Under the pieces are notes generated by a model. It searched no databases. It worked only from the letters and a program-made list of their open reading frames with translations, and was not told the origin of the DNA. Shown here piece after piece: positions 57,615 through 64,000 of a DNA stretch of 64,000 nt (within the stretch, counting starts at the first letter, position 1; each line of letters starts with the position of its first letter). Origin of the DNA: Carposina sasakii (taxonomy: Eukaryota > Arthropoda > Insecta > Lepidoptera > Carposinidae); contig CP053153.1 in NCBI GenBank assembly GCA_014607495.2, forward strand, positions 13,640,001 through 13,704,000, in the 5' to 3' direction. A program made the translations under genes and the position numbers.

Positions 57615-60026
57615 ATGTCACTGAACTTTTCGATTGAAGAATTAGCTGTTATATCTTTTATTCTTGACGAAGAAGATAATATTATCAATGCAAGAAGAGA
57701 ACATGAAACAAGGAGAAGAATGTGGGTGCATCCAAGTTTACTTCAACGAAAAACGGAAGGAGAATACTACACTCTCTATCGTCATTTAATTAATGATGAA
57801 GAAAAATTTTTACAATACTGTCGAATGGATTGGAGTACGTTTGAAATGATTTTAAAGAAAATCACCCCAAAAATAGTAAAAAAAAACACAAGATTTCGTG
57901 AAGCGATTTCTCCACGAGAAAAATTCATTGTATGTTTGAGGTAAGCATCATTTATTGCAATTAAACATTCATCAAAGTTATTAATTATTCATTGCTATTA
58001 TAAAGTAATCAAAGTATTTATTTGCATTTGTAAAAGTTAAATTCTTAATATTAATTTCACTCAATTTTTCTTTGAGATATTGTTTTGTTCAATACGGTTC
58101 TTTACGCTCCTGATGTTGTCCCATTGTCGATGAATATTGGACTTGCAAGTTATTGTCAGTGAGCACTGTTGACACAGGTACATTTGACGCAGTAGACCTT
58201 TGCAATCCTGATGAGCTATCGTAGTATGTGGCAGGTGGTATTGGTGGAATGACATTTCTGTGAGAAAAGTTATAAGATTGTACATTAACTGGCTGTTGTT
58301 GTATATAAGTATGTTGTGATGATGGTGTTGGGCAATCACGTGATGAATCATGAGCACTGGATTGACTAATGTCCAAATAATTGAATGTTGATGACGAATC
58401 TGACGATGGACCAGGTGATATTTGACTGTGATGAGTAGATGCTGGTGGTAAAATTATTGGAGCAGGTACCAAATATTTTTCCTCTATTTTATTTATAAGT
58501 GAAAATACTTGAGTTTTTGCTACATGCTGGTCAAGCGTAGAAAATTTTTTCACAGTTGTAGCCATTAATGAGAAAAACTGATCGATTGAATCCACTGGAC
58601 GTTCTGATTTTTTATTTTCTAAAATATACTTCATCAATGTTGATGATGCACTCTCCGGATTGACATTAGTTCGCTTCATTTTCTTTGTTTGGGTTGTTGG
58701 TAAATTATTGGTAGATGCACTTGTCGATTGATGAACTGAATGGTTACAATCATTGGCGGATATCATTTCTTCGTTATCATCGCTTTCTCTCAATGAAGTC
58801 GCCTGCACAACTACCCTCTCGTTATTTATGGAGTCATTACTTTCGTGGTCCGTTTCCTCATCTGCAATCGACGATATTCGTGGTCTATCAGCAGTAAGAT
58901 GATCATTGAGAAATTGCATTTGATCACAGTATCGCCATTTAGTAATTTTCTTTGCGGCTTGGCCACTTTTTGTTTTCAATTTTGCAAGATACTTTCTATA
59001 TTGAGCTCGTAGTGATTCCCATCGCGTTTTTGCTTCTGTAAGGAAATATGTTAAATTAATTGAAAATTTATAAAGTCATAATACATTATGAAAAATGTCA
59101 GAATTATTATTATCTTTTTTTCCAGATTTTTGGCTACAGGCGATTCTTATAAAACAATTGCTTTTAGCTACCGCCTTGGACATTCGACAGTACAAAGTAT
59201 TGTTATCGAAGTATGTACGGCAATAAATGAAACTTTAATAGCAGAATTTATTCCAACGCCTTCTCGAGAAAAGTGGTTACAAATAGCTAATGACATGTGG
59301 ACGATGTGGAATTTTCCCAATTGCTTAGGAGCTCTAGATGGGAAACATGTCGTAATAAATGCTCCATCCAATAGTGGATCTTTATATTTTAATTATAAGA
59401 AAACATTTTCCATAGTACTGTTGGCATTAGTTGATTCTAATTACAAATTCATAGCCGTAGACATTGGGTCTTATGGGAAAAATAGCGATGGAGGTGTTTT
59501 GGCTAATTCAGCAATTGGAAAAAGATTTGAAGATGGAACACTAAATATTCCTGAAAACTTTCCACTCCCAGGAACAAACGTCTTGGCTCCATATGTAATA
59601 TTGGGGGATGAAGCTTTTCCTTTAAAAACATATATGATGCGGCCTTACGCAAGATCAAGTGTTGACGACGATGAAAAAAGAATATTTAATTACCGGTTAT
59701 GTCGAGGAAGACGAGTAGTTGAATGTGCATTCGGAATTTTGTCACAAACTTTCAGAGTATATTGCAGAAGACTCATAGCTGATCCTCAAAATGCAACCTC
59801 AATTATATTAACAACATGTATTTTGCATAATATTATTAGAAATACCAGAATTATCAACACAGAAAGTAATGTAGACAGTGCCAATAATAGAAATAACAAT
59901 ATGCAGAATTTAAGAAGACAAGGAGGAAATGCACAGAGGCAGGCATTTGAAATGAGGGAAATTTTCAAGGATTTTTTTAATTCTGCAGAAGGCTCAGTGC
60001 CATGGCAGAGAAATATAATAGCCTGA
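57615..60026 (+). CDS. PIF/Harbinger transposase, two exons
   Basis: Exon 1 is 57615-57940 and exon 2 is 59126-60026, joined at ag|gtaagc and ttttttccag|a. The junction codon becomes Arg and restores the family motif RFLATGDSYKTIAFSYRLG, which supports the splice. The protein is 408 aa. The N-terminal 110 residues are the helix-turn-helix-type region. The catalytic DDE_Tnp_4-type domain shows LGALDGKHVV (Asp 180), VDIGSYGKNSDGG, ILGDEAFPL (Asp 270) and GRRVVECAFG (Glu 308), ending with an LHNII helix. It cuts and pastes the element at TAA/TTA-type sites. No stop or frameshift is visible. The exons do not overlap those of the minus-strand gene, but each gene has an exon inside the other's intron. 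Alternative exon 2 starts upstream of 59126 are just intron. Confidence 0.93.
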
Positions 60027-60391
60027 TAGCAATTACAAAAAAAAAAACGCAATTTTTATAATCATCATTTTTGAATACACTTACCAGTTGCCTCTACTAT
60101 TTGTTCAATTTCATTCCACATTTTCTTCTTATAATTATTATCACTATAATGAGGTGATTGCAAATCGTATAAACCTGGTTTACTTTTAACCAGTTCAATA
60201 AGTAATTCATCTGAAAAAAATTAATAATAATTCCTTTTATAAAAATAATCATTTATTAAATTTGTATCATTTGCAACTGTAATAAAATTCTGTTAATACT
60301 ACTATTCTTATGTTATTTGTAATTATCATTTTTTAAAACAATTATTTGTGTATAAATTACCTTTTTCAAAAGTCCACACTGGTTTAGACAT
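58089..60391 (-). CDS. MADF/BESS DNA-binding partner protein of the Harbinger element, three exons
   Basis: Minus-strand exons are 60391-60361, 60210-60085 and 59035-58089 (splits g|gtaatt, ctg-side acceptor cag, g|gtaag, acceptor cttacag). All joints are phase 1 and open, giving 367 aa. The start is MSKPVWTFEK. Residues about 11-98 form a MADF (Myb/SANT-like) domain: DELLIELVKSKPGLYDLQ, NYKKKMWNEIEQIV, then KTRWESLRAQYRKYL and WRYCDQMQFL. Residues about 201-237 look like a BESS motif (SIDQFFSLMATTVKKF, then KTQVFSLINKIE). The C-terminus is Ser/Gln/Pro-rich. In studied Harbinger elements the Myb-like protein binds the ends and carries the transposase to the nucleus. That role is inferred here. 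A minimal reading without exons 1-2 would lose half the MADF domain. Confidence 0.88.
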
Positions 60392-60598
60392 CGTGAGTAT
60401 TGTCGCTTTGACGGGCAATAGCGGACTGAACCCGAAACAAAAAAGCATTCATACTATCGATTCATGTCATGACAAGTTCGATCTCGCTCAAACAAAATTG
60501 CTTCAAGACTGATCGCGACTGGAATGGGATTCGACCGGAACGTGACTGTTACGGATAGTATGAATACACACATTGTTTTTCATTTAATGATATTTTAT

Positions 60599-60655
60599 CA
60601 GACCGAGATCGGACCGCGAACGAACCGTGATCGACCTTATAGTGTGGATCCGGCC
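60599..60655 (-). repeat. Harbinger right TIR
   Basis: Ends gtgtggatccggcc and is the exact reverse complement of 57409-57465. Confidence 0.95.
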
Positions 60656-60892
60656 TAATACGGCATGATTCAAGTATCGAGAACTTGATTTTGTATGATT
60701 GTAAGCACATCTGTATTGGAACAAATGCGTGACTTGACTTAATTATATTATTAGGTCATTTGTAGATGCTTGTGACTCAGATGATGGTGCAACATAAAAA
60801 TACTTACCAGGATGTACCTAGGTAAAATGCAATTTGTTTCATTTATATTTATTGGCAAATGAAAACAGTTTATTTTATAACAGCTGCACGCG

Positions 60893-61187
60893 TATGATGA
60901 ATTTTGTGAGCGCGAGATGTCTCACTTTTAAACGTCAAATCCACAGAGCTAAGTAATTACATGACAAGGCAAGTGTTTCTACTTGGTGTATAAAAAGGGA
61001 TTGCAAACCACTTCTATCAGCCCTAATTCACTCAGTTATGGCTTGAGAACGAGTGTCTATTCTAATTTCTAATTCTTAAGTCTATTTTTACATGCAAAGT
61101 ACATACACTTAGTTTATCTAGTTATTAATAGCTCTGTGACTTTGACGTTTAAAAGTGAGACATCTCGCTCTCACCAAATTCATCATA
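60893..61187. mobile_element. Fold-back/MITE element with 59-bp inverted arms
   Basis: The left arm 60893-60951 (tatgatgaattttgtgagc ... cacagagcta) pairs with the right arm 61130-61187 with four mismatches by my count. The spacer is 178 bases. The outer ends are bounded by TA, as expected for a Tc1/mariner-type MITE. There is no transposase frame. Confidence 0.75.
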
Positions 61188-62640
61188 CCGATGCTGAAAT
61201 AGGCAAGATTATTCATTCGTTCGGAACGTTCAAGCGAAAAGTTTCGCATAAACTGAATTGGAAAAGGGGTCTTTTTAAACGATCCTATACACACCTAAAG
61301 CGAAAATACTTGATCATGTCCTCAATTTTATTATGGACCGTTGATTTGGATCAGTTTAATAATAAACCATTAGTATTTCCTGTATCTATATGAAGTGTTC
61401 ATAAATACTATACAGTCAGGGCTGTCACTGTTCATTTGTCTAAGACTCTGCTGAAGATCCCCTTCGTGAATCTACAGTTCTGGCTACACAGATTTGGGAA
61501 CAGCCGTACTATGTATGTATTCTTTTTTATTTTTTAACACTCACACGTGTAAATTTTAGTATTACTTTCACTGTTATTCAACATCAGAAGTGGCACCATG
61601 TGGTTCTATTGGAACTTGGTGCTCTGCCTACCTCGTGAGGGGATAAAGGCGTAATTATATGTATGTATGTTAATCAACATAAAATTAAATTAACCACTGA
61701 CGCAATGTGCAATATCTTTATATTACCACTGATTCAATAGTACCATAGATAATAACATAATAAAACCATTAAAATGAAAATTTAATTCCTATTATAGGAC
61801 ATGTGACATTTTAATTACAAAATCAACTGTTGGATACGTAGTAAATATCAATCAAGTAAAGCAATCGAAACCCAGGTGCTTATTTCTATGAGTAAAGTGA
61901 CACCCCTAAGTGCGGCCTACTAAATTGTAAGCACGGGTGCATTATTTCTGCCTGATGCAATGCAGGGATGCGCCGGAGTGCATTCCCTTTGATCTTGTAC
62001 TTAATCAGATGCCGTTATCTGAGAGACTGGATTGTCAAAGGTATATTTAGTACTTGTTGACCCTATTATACAAATTTTTACAAAATAATAATTATCAATC
62101 GATAGAATTTTCAAAATACATAGATATTTATTTATTTATTTTATTTGGAAACAAGCAGATTCAACATTAATTCGTTCGGATTTAGAATTTTAGGACAGTA
62201 TAATTATTTAATATTAATATTCATGAAACATAACGAAGGGTCTGCACAGTCGATTGAACAACGATGGATGACGTCATATAAAAGTGATGATATAGAAAAT
62301 ATCATTATGACATGTGTTTGACACAGTGTTTATCACAAACTTATGCGATCACAATATATCACACATAGATCGACGCGTAAAATTAGATGAACGATTTATT
62401 AATAGATAAGTCAGATTCATTCTTTTATCGACTCGAGAATCATAGACATAATAAATAATCAGATCATGATCGAGCTTTACTGAGATTGTATCAGATTATA
62501 AGAATAATAGTGACATACCTACTTAACAATAAGACTATACATTAATAAAGATCCTCTATTAACATAAGTAACTACCTATGTACTCAGGTATACCATAATG
62601 TAAGTATCATCAATTATTTGCACCATTCATATGTAGCATA
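61188..62640. other. Mostly unassigned; S1 and S2 fragments
   Basis: 61445-61540 (gaatctacagttctggctac ... actatgtatgtattc) is an S1 tail. 61585-61670 (agaagtggcaccatgtggtt ... atatgtatgtatg) is an S2 tail. 62130-62150 is a tattt-type run. No gene. Confidence 0.45.
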
Positions 62641-62654
62641 TACCTACTTTTACT

Positions 62655-62990
62655 TTAAAAGCGGTGATAGCCCAGTGGTAAAGACGTGCACCTTCCAAAC
62701 GGGAGGTGTAAGTTCGATCCCAGTCAAGGACCTGTACCAATGAATTTATTTCATGTACAGATTTTAATGTTGTAGAATTGTCACTTAGCTCGTGCCTCAG
62801 AAAGCACGTAAAACCGTCTGATCCCTCTCCGGTCGTGTCGGCTTTCCGTCCCATCGGACTATGAGAGTAACGGAATAGAGAGTGCATCTGTGTTTGCGCA
62901 CACACTTGTGCACTAAAATATCTCCTGCGTACCTGGCCAATCTCCGTAGAGATTGGTCGCCTTGGACGATATACGATCGGAGATCATCAT
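62655..62990 (+). mobile_element. tRNA-derived SINE, family S3, full-length copy
   Basis: The head gcggtgatagcccagtggta (box A at about 62668-62680) and gttcgatcccagtc (box B at 62711-62722) are RNA polymerase III promoter elements from a tRNA. The body reads 'gtcggctttccgtccca' and 'ctccgtagagattggtcgcc'. It ends with gatcatcat. tacctactt occurs at 62641-62649 and 62990-62998 and may be the target duplication, if the SINE starts about 12 bases before the tRNA-like head. Truncated copies are at 9200-9445 and 23128-23325. Confidence 0.8.
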
Positions 62991-62998
62991 ACCTACTT

Positions 62999-64000
62999 AT
63001 CTGTAATTTATCTACATCAATTGAACTAATATTTTTAATTATGTATTAACACAAAAAACTGATCAGCGCTAAACAGTCAACCAAATCATTCATTGAATCA
63101 CAAGCAATCAATCAAAGATGTAAAGTGACGTCAGCTGTCACCGCGCGAATGAATGGAACATTGAATGACACGGTAATGATCTGCTCGATTACACTGTTCA
63201 TTCATCTTTTAAATGAACACATGTCAGGCTCGTCAAATTAAGCGCATCTTGATAAACTCTTCGAAAATCGCTTGTTGAACTGATTGGTCTGAACTTTACA
63301 GACAGTTTATGATAGCATTCTTTGAATTCGGTAGTAACTTAATCAGTCATTGTGTGGTTAATTTGCATACGTAATACCTACCACAAGTACAGAAAGTGCA
63401 TTGTAAGTGTATGTAAAGTTCGAATAAATAAGGCATATGTACGAAACTGTCTGTACGTAACCCATATACATAGTTTAGATTTCCTGGCATGGTACTTCAT
63501 TCATTTTCCTTGTTGCTATGAAAAGTACGAGTACATTTTGTTTAAGCGCCAGTTATCTTTCCAACTTTTCACTTACTGAGTTCAGGAAAGTGAGTTTTAT
63601 AAGAATAGTGCAAACCGTTTTTGTTTTTGTTACGATTTTTTTTTTCTGAATTTTAACACTTGAAATGACTCTCCTTTAAAGTTTACAAAATGTCGCTTAA
63701 GACAAATAGCCTTTCTCGATACGATCATTAAATCATTAACATCTCTAGTTTATTATGTTTATATTTTGTAAGAGATGACAGCAAGAATTTTCATACCAGC
63801 CATTTGCAAACTTGTCTTATCATAAAGTAATTTAATTAAGCCCAAAGTAAAAGGTAACCCAGTAAGTAAGAACCATGGAGCAAATACATAGGTGAGATGT
63901 ACTTACGACTTTTTATGATGGCCATAGCTGTGGGTGAGAGTAAAACCCTTCAAAAGTAAAAGGAACAATTCCTTTACGCTGGGGCAACACTATCGGGCGA
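62999..64000. other. Unassigned sequence to window end
   Basis: A CRE-like gtgacgtcagctgtca occurs at 63125-63140. The 75-aa frame at 63352-63579 shows no domain. Nothing else recognised. Confidence 0.4.

Larger units (their letters stand above)
57406..60658 (+). mobile_element. Complete PIF/Harbinger transposon with TAA target duplication
   Basis: The element is 57409-60655 (3,247 bp). The terminal inverted repeats, 57409-57465 and 60599-60655, are identical over 57 bases (outer end ggccggatccacactataag). The flanks are TAA on both sides (57406-57408, 60656-60658), the 3-bp TWA duplication typical of this superfamily. Both expected genes are present and unbroken: a DDE transposase on the plus strand and a MADF/Myb-like protein on the minus strand. 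This is as good as an autonomous copy looks. Confidence 0.95.

Noticed and set aside
58061..58357. 98-aa minus-strand frame
   Set aside because: Overlaps the end of the MADF/BESS exon 3 in another frame, with no motif.
59168..60052. Minus-strand frames opposite transposase exon 2
   Set aside because: Shadows of exon 2. This stretch is intron 2 of the MADF gene.
62661..62730. Possible tRNA gene
   Set aside because: It has both internal boxes, but the acceptor stem does not close and it is followed by a SINE body.

Overview
The window is AT-rich, repeat-dense nuclear DNA from an insect, most likely a moth or butterfly. The evidence is the set of interspersed repeats: degenerate LINE 3' ends with the 'ccactgctggacgtaggcc' motif, repeats opening with 'tagtggacgcccgcgactcc' and ending in 'tgtatagat', tRNA-derived SINEs, and several small inverted-repeat elements. 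No bacterial gene, CRISPR array, rRNA gene or complete tRNA gene is visible. Most of the 64 kb looks like intergenic or intronic sequence of the host, loaded with transposons.

Layout. 1-968: a short Penelope-like element with a GIY-YIG endonuclease ORF between perfect 43-bp inverted repeats. 1-29.8 kb: SINE, LINE and MITE debris, plus a likely host core promoter and non-coding first exon at 25192-25385 (+). 29804-32687: a complete Transib (RAG1-related) DNA transposon with CGGCG target duplications. 35000-36130: a non-autonomous hAT-like element. 38760-38952 (-): a candidate host coding exon. 39958-45362: a full-length DIRS1-type retrotransposon (gag, RT/RNase H/MT-like, tyrosine recombinase) with perfect 143-bp inverted repeats and an internal complementary region. 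45.4-57.4 kb: more repeats and a perfect 420-bp tandem duplication. 57409-60655: a complete PIF/Harbinger element with perfect 57-bp TIRs, TAA target duplications and two interleaved genes on opposite strands. 60.9-64 kb: a fold-back element, a tRNA-derived SINE and unassigned DNA.

How the genes work together. Each transposon is its own unit. The Transib transposase acts on its CAC-starting ends. The DIRS gag, polymerase and recombinase make a circular cDNA through the internal complementary region and insert it at an ATT triplet. The Harbinger transposase probably needs the MADF/BESS protein encoded on the other strand of the same element. Host gene content is limited to the promoter/first exon and the one candidate coding exon. 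The rest of those genes would lie outside the window or beyond long introns.
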